Shown piece by piece: positions 47,067 through 55,902 of a DNA stretch of 64,000 bases. The DNA lies in assembly GCF_036030735.1 (NCBI RefSeq), contig NZ_CP107928.1, forward strand, positions 4,712,001 through 4,776,000. Direction: 5' to 3'. A program made the position numbers and the translations under genes. The first letter of the stretch is position 1, and each line of letters begins with the position of its first letter. Source of the DNA: Streptomyces sp. NBC_00425 (GTDB lineage: Bacteria; Actinomycetota; Actinomycetes; Streptomycetales; Streptomycetaceae). The notes below the pieces were generated by a model. That model was not told where the DNA came from. It searched no databases and worked only from the letters and a program-made list of their open reading frames with translations.

Positions 47067-47140
47067 GCGGGTGTAGTTTAATGGTAGAACATCAGCTTCC
47101 CAAGCTGAGAGCGCGAGTTCGATTCTCGTCACCCGCTCCA
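47067..47140 (+). tRNA. tRNA-Gly (anticodon CCC)
   Basis: Complete 74-base cloverleaf: acceptor GCGGGTG paired with CACCCGC, anticodon stem TCAGC/GCTGA enclosing TTCCCAA (anticodon CCC), T-arm CGAGT-TCGATTC-TCG, and encoded CCA. Its 3' half is the attachment site of an integrated element. A GGCCC...GGGCC hairpin follows immediately. Confidence 0.93.
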
Positions 47141-47256
47141 TGAAGAAGGCCCAGGTCAGAGACCCGGGCCTTTGTGCTGTGCTCTGCGATCACTCGCCGC
47201 GTGCCAGATTCGTGCCAGAAGGCTTGTCCGGGACCCTCCCGGCCGCGGCGGCCCGC
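47093..47256. repeat. left direct repeat: tRNA 3' half plus integrase end (attL side)
   Basis: 164 bases identical to 55739-55902. The match starts in the anticodon stem of tRNA-Gly, covers the tRNA 3' end and the hairpin, and extends into the 3' end of the integrase gene. The true att core is probably within the tRNA part. The remaining identity reflects the homologous integrase end of a second element. Confidence 0.9.
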
Positions 47257-48359
47257 ACCTTCCGTACGGTGGCGTCGAGACCGGCAGCGACTTCCTGCTG
47301 TCGGTCGTCGTCGGAGTGCTGGTAGATCAGCGCGGCCTTCTCGGAGGACTGGCCGGCGCGGACCATCGTGTCCTTGAGCGTGGCACCGGATCGGGTGGAC
47401 AGGGTGTGCCCCGTGTGGCGGAGGTCGTAGAACCGGAAGCCCTCGGGCATACCGACGGTCTCCCGAGCCTTCCGCCACCTTCGCCCGAAAGTGCTGCGCC
47501 GGAAGGGAGCACCCTTCTCCCCCACGAACAGCAGTCCGTCGGGCCCCGGCTCCGCGAATGACTCCAGATGCCAACGGAGCTCCCGGTGGAGGAACGCGGG
47601 AAGAATCACAGTCCGGGTCCCGGCCTCCGACTTGGTGTCGCCCTGGACGCGTCGCCCGTTCATCCGTTCTGGCTCGGCGAGGCGTACGCGGACGCGGAGG
47701 TTGTCGAGGTCGACGTCACGGCGGCGCAGGCCGGCCAGCTCCTCCGGCCGCATCGGACCGTAGGCACCGAGGTAGACCATGAGCCGCCATCGCATCCCCA
47801 CCGCTTCGGCGAGCGCGTCGACCTGGGCGACAGTGGCGATACGCCGCTCAGCCGCCCTCTCCTTGCCTGCGCCCTTGATCCGGCACGGATTGCGCTGGAT
47901 CAGCTCGTCGTCCACGGCCGTCTCCATGACGGCCTTGAGGAGCCGGTACGCCTTGGCGGTCATCGTCTTGGCACCCGTGACCCGCAGCCGGTCTGCACGC
48001 CACTCACGAACGCGCGGGGCGGTGATCTCGTCCAGGTCCAAGTCCGCGAAGGCGAACAGGTGCTTGTCGAGGAGGTACCGGTACAGGTCCCGTGTCAGCG
48101 GGGCCAGTTCGCGTTCCTCCACCCACTTGTCCGCGTAGGCCCGGAAGCTCACCGCGCCCGCTTCGGGGTCCCGCCAGTCTCCCCGGCGGATCTCCGTCTG
48201 CTTCTCGGCAAGCCAGTCGTCGGCATCGGCGTTCGTCTCGAAGGTGAACGGAGCTGGCCGCATGACGCCGTCCGGGCCGGGATAGCGCGCCTGGTACCGG
48301 CCGGAGGGAAGCCGACGGATCGCACCGAAGCGACGCCGCCGCCCCTTGTCGTTCGCCAT
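47190..48359 (-). CDS. int: tyrosine recombinase integrase
   Basis: 389 residues. N-terminal AP2-like arm-binding region (RYQARYPGPDGVMRPAPFTF), SAM-like core-binding domain (SFRAYADKWVEERELAPLTR) and catalytic domain: Arg I in GPMRPEELAGLRRRDV, box II YDLRHTGHTL and nucleophile Tyr in AALIYQHSD. The usual His residues of box II are replaced (YDLR; GQSS), as I recall for Streptomyces integrases of this subgroup. GGAGG eight bases before the ATG; the excisionase stop overlaps it (TGATG). It lies directly beside the tRNA att site, so it should drive integration into tRNA-Gly. Confidence 0.93.
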   Translation of the reverse strand: MANDKGRRRRFGAIRRLPSGRYQARYPGPDGVMRPAPFTFETNADADDWLAEKQTEIRRGDWRDPEAGAVSFRAYADKWVEERELAPLTRDLYRYLLDKHLFAFADLDLDEITAPRVREWRADRLRVTGAKTMTAKAYRLLKAVMETAVDDELIQRNPCRIKGAGKERAAERRIATVAQVDALAEAVGMRWRLMVYLGAYGPMRPEELAGLRRRDVDLDNLRVRVRLAEPERMNGRRVQGDTKSEAGTRTVILPAFLHRELRWHLESFAEPGPDGLLFVGEKGAPFRRSTFGRRWRKARETVGMPEGFRFYDLRHTGHTLSTRSGATLKDTMVRAGQSSEKAALIYQHSDDDRQQEVAAGLDATVRKVRAAAAGRVPDKPSGTNLARGE

Positions 48360-48572
48360 CAGGCAGCCCTCCCGTAGCGGGCACGGGGTCGCCTCAGCGG
48401 CTGCACCGTGTGCGAGTCGACGAACTCCGCCACCGCGCTCTCCGGGATGCGCACGTGGCGACCGACCTTCACGTACCGGATGCGCCGTTCCTCGATGAGT
48501 CGCCGGGGGGAAGCGGGCGGAGGTACCGAGCAGCTCTGCGACCTGGTCGACGGACAGGTAGCGGTCGTTCAT
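48359..48572 (-). pseudogene. xis: excisionase / HTH protein with a frameshift in a C6 run
   Basis: MNDRYLSVDQVAELLGTSAR opens a MerR-like excisionase. After FP the frame is lost, but one base over it continues RRLIEERRIRYVKVGRHVRI then PESAVAEFVDSHTVQPLRRP, exactly as expected. The break falls in six cytosines (48505-48510 on the plus strand are G6); five would restore the frame. Its stop overlaps the integrase start. It may be inactivation, a sequencing error or slippage. Confidence 0.75.
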
Positions 48573-49430
48573 GTGGTCGGCTCTCCTTCCGTTCCGGGGG
48601 CGGGTTCGAGTGATGCGGACAGCCAGGCCTCGGCACGGGCGAGGCCAGTTCCGGCGAAGACCCAGTGCGAGAGGACGAGGGTGGTTTCCGTCGGCTCCGT
48701 CTCGACGGGCGCAGCGACTTGTGCGCGACGCCAGTCCGCACGAGCTGTGCGCAACGCGCCGAGGGTGGTGGAGTAGCGGCGGGACTTGGAGAGGTGGCCG
48801 CGGAAGCCGAGCATGTGCGCCCAGGCGCGTAAACGGAGCTCGGCGAGCTCGGGGCGCGCGCCGAGGGTCCAAGCCACGCGGATCATGCGTCGGGCGTGGT
48901 CGGAGATGCGTGCTTGGGCCAGCTCGGCGAGGAACTTGAGCGGGCGGTCGAGAGTGCCGGTCGCCGTCTCGGCACCCTTGGTGGCGTACTTCGCGATGTA
49001 CGAGGCGACGGCTCGTTCGGTGAGTTCCTGGCCGTCGTCGAAGTCGGCGGATCGGATCGTGCGGACGTCGAGTTGGCGGCCGAAGGCGAAGGCGTGTGCG
49101 CGACCGTCGATGGTCGGGCCGTCGACGCGGGCGGCGGTGGCTGCTGCCTGGATGGCGTCTGTCAGGAGCTCTGCCGTCGCCCACGCGGGCGGCGTCGTCC
49201 GTCGGTGCGGCGGTTGTGGACCGGGCCAAAGCCGGGGGCGGTGAAGGTGGCGAAGACGCGCGGGTGTGTGGCGACCTGGTCCGACGTTCCCTTGCCGCCG
49301 CGCAGTCCGGCAGTGATCAGGTGGTACGTGTCGCGGCGGTAGGTCTCGGCGCAGGCGGGGCAGCGGGTAGCGCGGCGGTTGTTGCAGCGGATGAGGAGTT
49401 GGCCGGCCGGGAGGGCGGTCGAATCGAGGC
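48569..49430 (-). pseudogene. RepSA-type replication initiator, internally deleted
   Basis: The N-terminal part reads LIRCNNRRATRCPACAETYR, then HPRVFATFTAPGFGPVHNRR, typical of pSAM2-like RepSA proteins. A different frame further on reads QELTERAVASYIAKYATKGA, then LAELRLRAWAHMLGFRGHLS and KSRRYSTTLGALRTARADWR, the family C-terminus. The total is well under the usual 450-550 residues and the middle, including the nickase region, is missing. Confidence 0.7.
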
Positions 49431-49443
49431 TAGGCTCGGGCTC

Positions 49444-49839
49444 GTGAGCGCGGAAGCCCAAGTCATGGCGAATCACCGTGTCCACGTCGTACCTGTCATC
49501 TTGGCTCTGGCCAATCCACCGTGGCAGCGGGACGTGTGGCTCGACCCTTCGGAGTTCGAGAACATCGACCACGTCTTCCACACGCTCTTCGATGACTTCT
49601 GTGACGCCGATGAGCCCGAGCGGTTTCTCGGCATCAGCCTGAGAACGGAGGAAGAGGTAACCCTCATGCGGGCCCTCGGCGTCGTGCTCAACGCTGCCGC
49701 CGCGGAGGCACCCCACGACACCGACGCTGAGTACCTTCAGGCATCGGCCTGGCCCGAAGTCGTGGCCATCGCCGGACGCCTCGCTCAGGTCATGGTCTCG
49801 AACGACCTGCGTTTGCTGAGCTGTGGGCAGCATCCGTGA
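49444..49839 (+). CDS. small conserved protein, possibly SCO4402-like
   Basis: 131 residues from a GTG, or 124 from an ATG seven codons later. Core: WQRDVWLDPSEFENIDHVFH, TLFDDFCDADEPERFLGISL, EEVTLMRALGVVLNAAAAEA and YLQASAWPEVVAIAGRLAQV. The order resembles the small Streptomyces SCO4402-type family (from memory, not checked). Probably alpha/beta, cytoplasmic. Function unknown; often found on accessory DNA near polymorphic-toxin-like proteins. Confidence 0.6.
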   Translation: MSAEAQVMANHRVHVVPVILALANPPWQRDVWLDPSEFENIDHVFHTLFDDFCDADEPERFLGISLRTEEEVTLMRALGVVLNAAAAEAPHDTDAEYLQASAWPEVVAIAGRLAQVMVSNDLRLLSCGQHP

Positions 49840-49984
49840 GTGTCTAACTGCGTGACAACACCCACGCACAGCAGCGAACGAGCGTGGACGTCTACGGACC
49901 ATCACCACAGGTGAACCGCGTCGCAGCCCAAGGCAGAGCCCTCGCCCAAGTTGCTTCGGACGAAGAGGTCATGGACCCCGCTAT

Positions 49985-50293
49985 TCAGTACGGCCGAGGG
50001 ATTTCGTGCTGCTGCAGTGCGTCCTCGTAACGCGTCAGCAGAGCGTCGAGGCCCACCAGGAGCAGGCCGGCTGAGTCCCGCGCGTCGACCAGGTCGCCCC
50101 GCCCGCACGCTTCCACCACCTCGGCCAGGTCACTACGAAGGATCTGAAGGGAGTCGCATTGCATCAACACACCCGGGAACTTCCGGCCAGGCAGGCGAAC
50201 CACAGCATCGTTGCCACCATCAGTGAACAGTTCTGCCTCAACGCGCTCCATCACACCATCCGACCTGACATCAACGACGGCGTACACAGGCAA
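49985..50293 (-). CDS. small conserved actinobacterial protein (DUF6959-like)
   Basis: 102 residues. MERVEAELFTDGGNDAVVRL, PGRKFPGVLMQCDSLQILRS, DLAEVVEACGRGDLVDARDS. I recall such sequences as DUF6959 but could not check. Cytoplasmic, with no motif suggesting catalysis. The start may be the internal ATG at residue 15 (MERVEAEL). Confidence 0.6.
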   Translation of the reverse strand: MPVYAVVDVRSDGVMERVEAELFTDGGNDAVVRLPGRKFPGVLMQCDSLQILRSDLAEVVEACGRGDLVDARDSAGLLLVGLDALLTRYEDALQQHEIPRPY

Positions 50294-50390
50294 CCTTGAG
50301 CGGCCGGACGCGCAGGGCGAGCGAGGGCATCAAGGCTCCCGGGTGGCCGGTGAAGCGAACTCCTAAAGCGGTGCTCACCCTCTGCTGCGC

Positions 50391-50720
50391 TCAGGGCGAG
50401 GGCGTGAAGCCAGCGGAAAGGTCCAGGTGGAAAGGGGAGCCCGGAGCCGTTGGGGTCCAGCCCTCACGAAGAGCAAGCTGGATGGTCTGGGCAACGTCGG
50501 ATGGCAGTACGGGCTTGGCTTCGCGCCGGAACCAGTTGCTCGGGTGCGGCTGGTCGGTCGTGGCCACGAGCGTTGTCCCGGGGACGTCTGCGTGCTCGAC
50601 CGCGAACGCGCACGGTGTCCAGGCAAGAGCCTGGAAATAGGTTGGCCTGCGTCGCAATCGCCAGCGGTAAGCCGTACCGTCGACGACGATGCGTCGCGAT
50701 CCCTTGCGGCCCAGTGCCAT
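50391..50720 (-). CDS. small conserved hypothetical protein
   Basis: 109 residues: MALGRKGSRRIVVDGTAYRW, RLRRRPTYFQALAWTPCAFA, NWFRREAKPVLPSDVAQTIQ, LALREGWTPTAPGSPFHLDL. GAGGAG is close upstream of the ATG. This layout (short beta start plus VxxAIxxALxxGWxP) recurs in Streptomyces small proteins. No function known. Confidence 0.6.
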   Translation of the reverse strand: MALGRKGSRRIVVDGTAYRWRLRRRPTYFQALAWTPCAFAVEHADVPGTTLVATTDQPHPSNWFRREAKPVLPSDVAQTIQLALREGWTPTAPGSPFHLDLSAGFTPSP

Positions 50721-50944
50721 GGCTCCTCCTCGACTCGGAGATGCTAACCAGTCCGACTCGCCCGGGCGTCTCAGTTTCCGTCTCATTCAGCCCCGTTCAC
50801 GGCCGTTCATCGAGGACCGCGTGCCGAGCTCGCGTCACGGGGCAACCGCCCACGAACGCAGGTGAACGCCCCTGCACACCCCCCGCCGCCCCGCCACCAC
50901 AGTTGGAAAGCGTGCATCTAGGCCTGGCATGTGGTGCTCTGCGC

Positions 50945-51200
50945 GTCGCATCCAGTTGTGGCATGGGGCGGCCGGATGAGACCGGTCAGCGGATCGGTGC
51001 GGAACCCGAGCGAGGCCAGGACGCGCTGTGGCGCGTCGGCGATCCACTCGCCGATCGCCGTGACGGAGGCGCCGGCCAGAACGGCGGCGGCTGCGGCGGC
51101 CAGCAGAGCCGGCTACGGGTGACGGATACCGCGACAAGCCCGCGGGTCGGGCACCAAGGCCAGATACCTCCGCAGGTCAGCGGCCATTTCCAGCGGGATA
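50945..51200 (-). pseudogene. N-terminal remnant of an ISAs1-family transposase
   Basis: On the minus strand the frame reads ADLRRYLALVPDPRACRGIR, then a stop, then AAAAAVLAGASVTAIGEWIA and DAPQRVLASLGFRTDPLTGL. This is the conserved N-terminus of ISAs1/H-repeat transposases (LxxVPDxRxxRGxRH; AVLAGAxxxTAIGEW). An in-frame stop and loss of the catalytic domain make it a relic. The rest of the 50721-51673 gap shows nothing clear. Confidence 0.65.
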
Positions 51201-51673
51201 GGGCTGGAGGAGTCCCCAGTTGCTGCAGGCATAACGGCATCCGGGAAGATGGGCGCGCTGGCATGGACTCGCTCGGTGCTCGTACGGACTCGACACCCAC
51301 ATGATCACCAGCGGCCATGTCTGTCCTGATATCCAGGGTCACTCCGGAACGAAGCCGATAAACCAACACATCCTGCGCTCAACAGGCGAACCGTCCACCT
51401 CGCGACTTCTCAAAGACCCTGGGTACTGATCTCCGCAGCTCTGAGCTCCGGGGTAGTGGGGCGACCTTCAGAAAGGCCGTTTCGACGCCGTTTGAATGGC
51501 ATGCAATCATCAAAAAAGCGTCGAATTTACTACCACGAAACTTGCCCTTTATTGAAAAATTACGCGAACCTCTGGGGCTCCTCAATTCGGAATGATTCGC
51601 TTGACCTGGCGATCGAACCTGAGTGAGTGTTCTGGACATGCCAGCTCTCATCGGGGGAGGGGGCAGTGAAGGG

Positions 51674-52357
51674 ATGAACGTGCATCTCGATGTAAAGCGT
51701 GCCGCAGCAACCACCACGGCGGCATTGCTCGTACTCGGCCTGGGGGGCGGCGTTGCTTCGGCCGACGACATACCGGCAGACACCAGTGTCGTAGTCAACA
51801 CCGAACCGCCGCGGGCAACGGAACCGGCTGACACGGACGTTGTCGACGTTCCTGCGAGTCAGGTCAATGCCGAGCCTGACATCCCGGGTAACGGCGACAG
51901 CGGCCCCGGCAACCACCCAGGCGGCCAGATCTGCGACCGGACCGCCGTCTACACGCCGACCGCTAAGGGCAAGGACTACCACGTAGGTATCGGCGCCCCC
52001 AACGCCAACCACAACGGAACCAGTCACACGGCCAGGTCGTCGTTCACCGCCGAGGCGTCCGGGACCGTGGGCATCTCTATCAGCGCGGGTCTCTCCATCA
52101 CCATCGAGGCAATGATCGGCAAGATCGAGCAGAAATACAACGTTGACCTGTCCGCTTCGTTGACGGCCAAATTGGGCAACAACTTTCAGGTCGACACCCC
52201 GGCTCACAAGACAACACACGCGACCTACGGCGTCTACCGTCTGCGCAGCCAGGGTACGAGTTATGTGATCTATAGCAACTGCCAGACCTCGGCAAAGAAG
52301 ACCATCACCAGCTACACCCCCCACTACGTCGGCTGGTACATGTGGGAGACGAACTGA
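51674..52357 (+). CDS. secreted beta-rich protein, possible pore-forming-toxin fold
   Basis: 227 residues. MNVHLDVKRAAATTTAALLV starts a signal peptide ending VASADD, followed by an acidic/Pro linker. From about residue 85 the sequence alternates polar and small residues: SSFTAEASGTVGISISAGLS, then VDLSASLTAKLGNNFQVDTP and HATYGVYRLRSQGTSYVIYS. That pattern resembles the membrane-insertion region of aerolysin-type beta-pore proteins, but this is only a structural impression. Two Cys (GGQICDRT, YSNCQTS). A TTG/GTG upstream is possible. Its stop overlaps the next lipoprotein start (TGATG), so the two are coupled. Confidence 0.65.
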   Translation: MNVHLDVKRAAATTTAALLVLGLGGGVASADDIPADTSVVVNTEPPRATEPADTDVVDVPASQVNAEPDIPGNGDSGPGNHPGGQICDRTAVYTPTAKGKDYHVGIGAPNANHNGTSHTARSSFTAEASGTVGISISAGLSITIEAMIGKIEQKYNVDLSASLTAKLGNNFQVDTPAHKTTHATYGVYRLRSQGTSYVIYSNCQTSAKKTITSYTPHYVGWYMWETN

Positions 52358-52866
52358 TGCCACACACTGGCGCGTCGCTCCGCGGAGCGATATGCGCACT
52401 TACCGCTGCCATGGCTGTAACTGGCTGTGGCTCCCACGGGAGCAGCGCCACCGCCCCCAGTTCTTCAAGCGCTGCTGCGAGCGCGCCATCGCCCAAGGCG
52501 ACCACTCAGGGGCACGGTCTGTCGGTCGCGACAGCACCGAAACTTGCCTCTGACGGCATCACCGTGCTGACCTCCGGTACTCGAGTCACGGGCAGCGCCA
52601 TCTACCCGATCCCTGGTGGAATGAAAGCAGGGAAGACTCTGGCGATCGCCATCAACTGCCAGGGCCCGGGGCGGCTTCGGGTTCAGGTGCCGCCGACAGG
52701 GATCTCATTTCCCCTCCTGTGCGAAAAAGGGAAGGTGTTGCCCACGATGAACGAAATCCACATCAGTAAGGGGCGCGCCACCGCCTCGCTCCAGTTCGCG
52801 GCAGAACAGGAGGTCAAGTGGTCTTTCGCGGTTGGCTGGGATCCTGACCCGCCTGAGCAGCATTAA
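52357..52866 (+). CDS. lipoprotein coupled to the preceding secreted protein
   Basis: 169 residues. MPHTGASLRGAICALTAAMA with lipobox AVTGC near residue 25, then a Ser/Ala-rich linker and a beta domain (ITVLTSGTRVTGSAIYPIPG, KTLAIAINCQGPGRLRVQVP, RATASLQFAAEQEVKWSFAV). It is membrane-anchored on the outside. Translational coupling to a secreted protein suggests a partner or self-protection role (inference). No family recognised. Confidence 0.65.
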   Translation: MPHTGASLRGAICALTAAMAVTGCGSHGSSATAPSSSSAAASAPSPKATTQGHGLSVATAPKLASDGITVLTSGTRVTGSAIYPIPGGMKAGKTLAIAINCQGPGRLRVQVPPTGISFPLLCEKGKVLPTMNEIHISKGRATASLQFAAEQEVKWSFAVGWDPDPPEQH

Positions 52867-52934
52867 CTGTGCTGTGCGGCGAGAATCGATCCGCTTGAGA
52901 ACCGATTCCTTTGATGCGCGTCAGCCGTCAGCGT

Positions 52935-53246
52935 TCACTCACTCCATAGCGTGAAAGCCTGCTCAGCGTAGACATCGATCGGGTAACCGACGTAGATATC
53001 AGCAACAGCCACGGTTCCAGCCGAGTTCATCGAAGCGGGCCAGCCCAGATCCAGGGCTGGCCCCCTTCGAGGTCCCTCGCCGGATCGAGTAAGGAGCAGT
53101 TGCCGACGCCCGCCCCCACCACCAAAGCTGTTGTAGAAGGTGACCACGTCAGCTGGGATGAGGCTTCGCAGTCGGTAAGCATGGCGACAGAGCGTACGAC
53201 GCCGGAGCACCGGTGGACCATACGCGTGCGTGATCGGTCGGCGCAT
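52935..53246 (-). CDS. doubtful ORF
   Basis: 103 codons; the end (VAVADIYVGYPIDVYAEQAF-TLWSE) looks protein-like, the start (Arg-rich) does not. It may be the tail of a decayed gene. No family recognised. The rest of 52867-53692 holds only a long hairpin. Confidence 0.25.
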   Translation of the reverse strand: MRRPITHAYGPPVLRRRTLCRHAYRLRSLIPADVVTFYNSFGGGGGRRQLLLTRSGEGPRRGPALDLGWPASMNSAGTVAVADIYVGYPIDVYAEQAFTLWSE

Positions 53247-53412
53247 TCACCGTCGTGGCTGGCTGTCGTCGGCTGAGGTTCGTGCCACTGCCGTGCCAGA
53301 TGCAGCGGTCAGCCAGGGTCAACGGGGGTGTCTCTCGGTCACGTGCTCGGCAACCTAATAGGTATCGAAGCTCCAGGTCAGCGCCTGCGCTCCCCCGCCT
53401 CTCTCCTAAAAT

Positions 53413-53473
53413 GGTGGTCGGGTGGCTGTACAACAGCGAAGTACAGCAACCATCGCGACCAGCCCCGACCACC
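53413..53473. repeat. long interrupted hairpin
   Basis: GGTGGTCGGG (53413-53422) pairs exactly with CCCGACCACC (53464-53473). Inside it GGCTGTAC and GTACAGC form a second stem around a short loop. It is intergenic and could be a structured RNA, a terminator or the end of a mobile element. Confidence 0.5.
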
Positions 53474-53692
53474 ACCGGCCGGGAGCGACCGCCTGGTGTG
53501 CCTGACAGACCTCAGTGACCACCGTGCACATAGTTCGCAGCTAGGGACACACGTCGAGCGTCGACTTGGCTGCCGACGTACAACCATCCTGCTGCGCAGG
53601 TCATCTGATCACGCAGGTCAAGAGGTTGATCGAATCGCTCGGTCCGGCGTGGAGAAAGCACGGCGGGCCCTCATCTCTACTTGAGGAAGCAC

Positions 53693-55366
53693 ATGCATAG
53701 ACAGGTCACGCCCACGAGTCCCGTGATCTTGAAGAACGCCGCGCGAGCCGCGGCCATCAGCACCGCGATACTCGCCGGCATGGTCACAGCCCCCGGTCAG
53801 GCAAGCGCCGACACCACCGGGCCCGTGGTCTCGGAGATCGGCAAGATCCGAACCGACACCGGGCTCGAGCTCACCGCCGACATCGACGCCCCGGCCGGCG
53901 TCACCTCCGTGACGGCCACCATCACCGCAGGCACGGCCAACGTGCCCGACACCTTCGTCAGCACGGTCACCGACTTCCACCTCGTCTCCGGCACCGCCAC
54001 CTCCGGTACCTGGCAGAGCAGCGGCGCACTGGGACTCGACATCTACGCCGGGTACCGGGTCGCCATCACTGCGCAGGACAGCCAGGGCACGTTCTCCCTT
54101 CCCGGCCGCGGCATGCTCGACTACCGCCCCACGCCGGTCTTCCACGACACCGCCTACGAGCCCACGGCCCTCAGCTTCGAGCACCAGGACATCAACGTCA
54201 CCGGCCGGCTGACCGAGTACGACCCGGCCAGCGGCGACACCAGAACCCCGTGGCAGACCACCGCCGCCACCGGCGTCTTCGTCACCTGGGACGGGCACAC
54301 ATCGCCACGCAACGCAACGGCAGCAGACGGCACCTTCACCTTCACCGTCCACCCCGGCAACGTGCAGAACACCACCCTTCACGTCTTCGTCCCAGCCACA
54401 ACGACATACGCTCAGGGCCCGGACTCCGAGCCGGTCACCTCCGTCGACTCCCCCGTACGCATCACCCTGGACCGCACCGGCAGCACCGGCGCCCTGATCG
54501 GCAGCACGGAGGTCATCAGCGGAACCGCGGAACGCCAGGAGGAGGACGGCACCTGGGTGCCACTCGCCAACAGCCCGCTCCCGATCCAGGACGACACGGG
54601 CACACGAGCCGCCAGGGCGACCACCGACGCCACCGGGCGGTTCAGCGAGACCATGACCGTCACCAACTACACCACGATCTGGACCGTCAGCGACACCGGG
54701 CCGTTCCTCGCCCCTGCCAGCGTCAGATACACCGTCGCCAACCCCGTCGCGAAGGTGTCCCTGTACGTCAACAAGCCGACCGTCGACGCCAACTCCCGCC
54801 TGCACATCTCCGGACACCTGACTGTCCCCGACGTCCCGGGGCCGAGTAGCCGACGGGTCTACATCCAGCAGTCCAACGACGGCCACACCGACTGGACCAA
54901 CATCGGCACCACCACGATCGACACCTCCGCCGACGGCTTCGCCGCCTCCGTGCTCACCGTCACCAACCCCCACGGCTACTGGCGCTACTACTACCCCGGC
55001 GCCCCCGGCTTCACCGCCGCCTACAGCCCGGTCGTCCACGCCGTCCGCTATCAGACCGCCATCAGCGGCGGAAAGCCCAGCAGCACCCGGGTCACCAAGC
55101 GCCACACCGTGACCATCAGCGGCACCCTCAAGCAAAACGGCTACGGCTACTGGACCCCCCTGCCCAAGGCCACCGTCCAGATCCTCTTCCGCCCCTCCGG
55201 CAGCAGCACCTGGCACCTGATCACCAGCGCCCACACCAGCAGCACCGGCTACTTCGCCGCTCACCCCACCATCACCCGCTCCGGCACCTGGCGCGTCGCG
55301 TACAAGACCCCCGACCAAGTCCACGTCAACGCCTACGGCCCCATGGTCAAGGTCACCGCAATCTGA
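53693..55366 (+). CDS. large secreted protein with Ig-like/beta-sandwich repeats
   Basis: 557 residues. MHRQVTPTSPVILKNAARAA then AISTAILAGMVTAPGQASAD forms the signal peptide. The mature protein is Thr/Ser/Gly-rich and made of about five beta-sandwich units (VRITLDRTGSTGALIGSTEV; VSLYVNKPTVDANSRLHISG; YQTAISGGKPSSTRVTKRHT; VQILFRPSGSSTWHLITSAH). No Cys in the mature part. GAGGAAG precedes the ATG; a TTG four codons earlier is an alternative. It is probably an extracellular binding or structural protein and is the last cargo gene before the right att repeat. Confidence 0.75.
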   Translation: MHRQVTPTSPVILKNAARAAAISTAILAGMVTAPGQASADTTGPVVSEIGKIRTDTGLELTADIDAPAGVTSVTATITAGTANVPDTFVSTVTDFHLVSGTATSGTWQSSGALGLDIYAGYRVAITAQDSQGTFSLPGRGMLDYRPTPVFHDTAYEPTALSFEHQDINVTGRLTEYDPASGDTRTPWQTTAATGVFVTWDGHTSPRNATAADGTFTFTVHPGNVQNTTLHVFVPATTTYAQGPDSEPVTSVDSPVRITLDRTGSTGALIGSTEVISGTAERQEEDGTWVPLANSPLPIQDDTGTRAARATTDATGRFSETMTVTNYTTIWTVSDTGPFLAPASVRYTVANPVAKVSLYVNKPTVDANSRLHISGHLTVPDVPGPSSRRVYIQQSNDGHTDWTNIGTTTIDTSADGFAASVLTVTNPHGYWRYYYPGAPGFTAAYSPVVHAVRYQTAISGGKPSSTRVTKRHTVTISGTLKQNGYGYWTPLPKATVQILFRPSGSSTWHLITSAHTSSTGYFAAHPTITRSGTWRVAYKTPDQVHVNAYGPMVKVTAI

Positions 55367-55738
55367 CGAACTAAGCGGTGCCGAACAGCAGGCCACCGCG
55401 GCAGTCCCCCGACCATGAAGTGGTGTAGCCAATCAAGCTGGCAAAAACGCAGTTCACAACCGGATTCGGGGCTACTGGGGCCGTTTCTCGGACTGACACC
55501 CCGACAGCCCGAGACGTCGACCCAAGCCGCCATTGCGATCCGCAGGCAGCTGAGCGCTGCCAAGATCCCAAGCAGGATCGGCTATACCACCCGGCGGGAC
55601 GCCATCGCGCCCGTGCACCACAAGCGCACCAGATGCGGCGGGAAACTGCGGGGAACCACGGTCAGGTCGACCGGCTTCAGCGACGCCGCGGACCAGCCGG
55701 GCGACCAGATCAGGACAGCAGCGGGGCCGGTGTGCCCG
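55367..55738. other. right end of the integrated element, no gene
   Basis: Non-coding DNA between the last cargo gene and the right att repeat. No convincing ORF. Confidence 0.5.
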
Positions 55739-55902
55739 CAGCTTCCCAAGCTGAGAGCGCGAGTTCGATTCTCGTCACCCGCTCCATGAAGAAGGCCCAG
55801 GTCAGAGACCCGGGCCTTTGTGCTGTGCTCTGCGATCACTCGCCGCGTGCCAGATTCGTGCCAGAAGGCTTGTCCGGGACCCTCCCGGCCGCGGCGGCCC
55901 GC
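55739..55902. repeat. right direct repeat: tRNA-Gly 3' half plus integrase end (attR side)
   Basis: Identical over 164 bases to 47093-47256. It lacks the 5' half of the tRNA, so it is not a working tRNA gene. It marks the right boundary of the integrated element and the left boundary of an older one. Confidence 0.9.

Larger units (their letters stand above)
47093..55902. mobile_element. tRNA-Gly-integrated element (degenerate AICE-like), about 8.6 kb, with flanking att repeats
   Basis: Bounded by 164-bp identical direct repeats whose first 48 bases are the 3' half of the tRNA. Next to the left repeat is a tyrosine integrase, then a small excisionase, then a RepSA-like replication gene; this int-xis-rep order is that of actinomycete integrative elements such as pSAM2. 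The excisionase is frameshifted, rep has deletions and no transfer gene is visible, so it is defective. The cargo includes several small conserved proteins, an ISAs1-type relic and three exported proteins. Confidence 0.8.

Noticed and set aside
53278..53310. SGTNL-like minus-strand stretch similar to the integrase C-terminus
   Set aside because: Only five residues match, with no surrounding integrase sequence.
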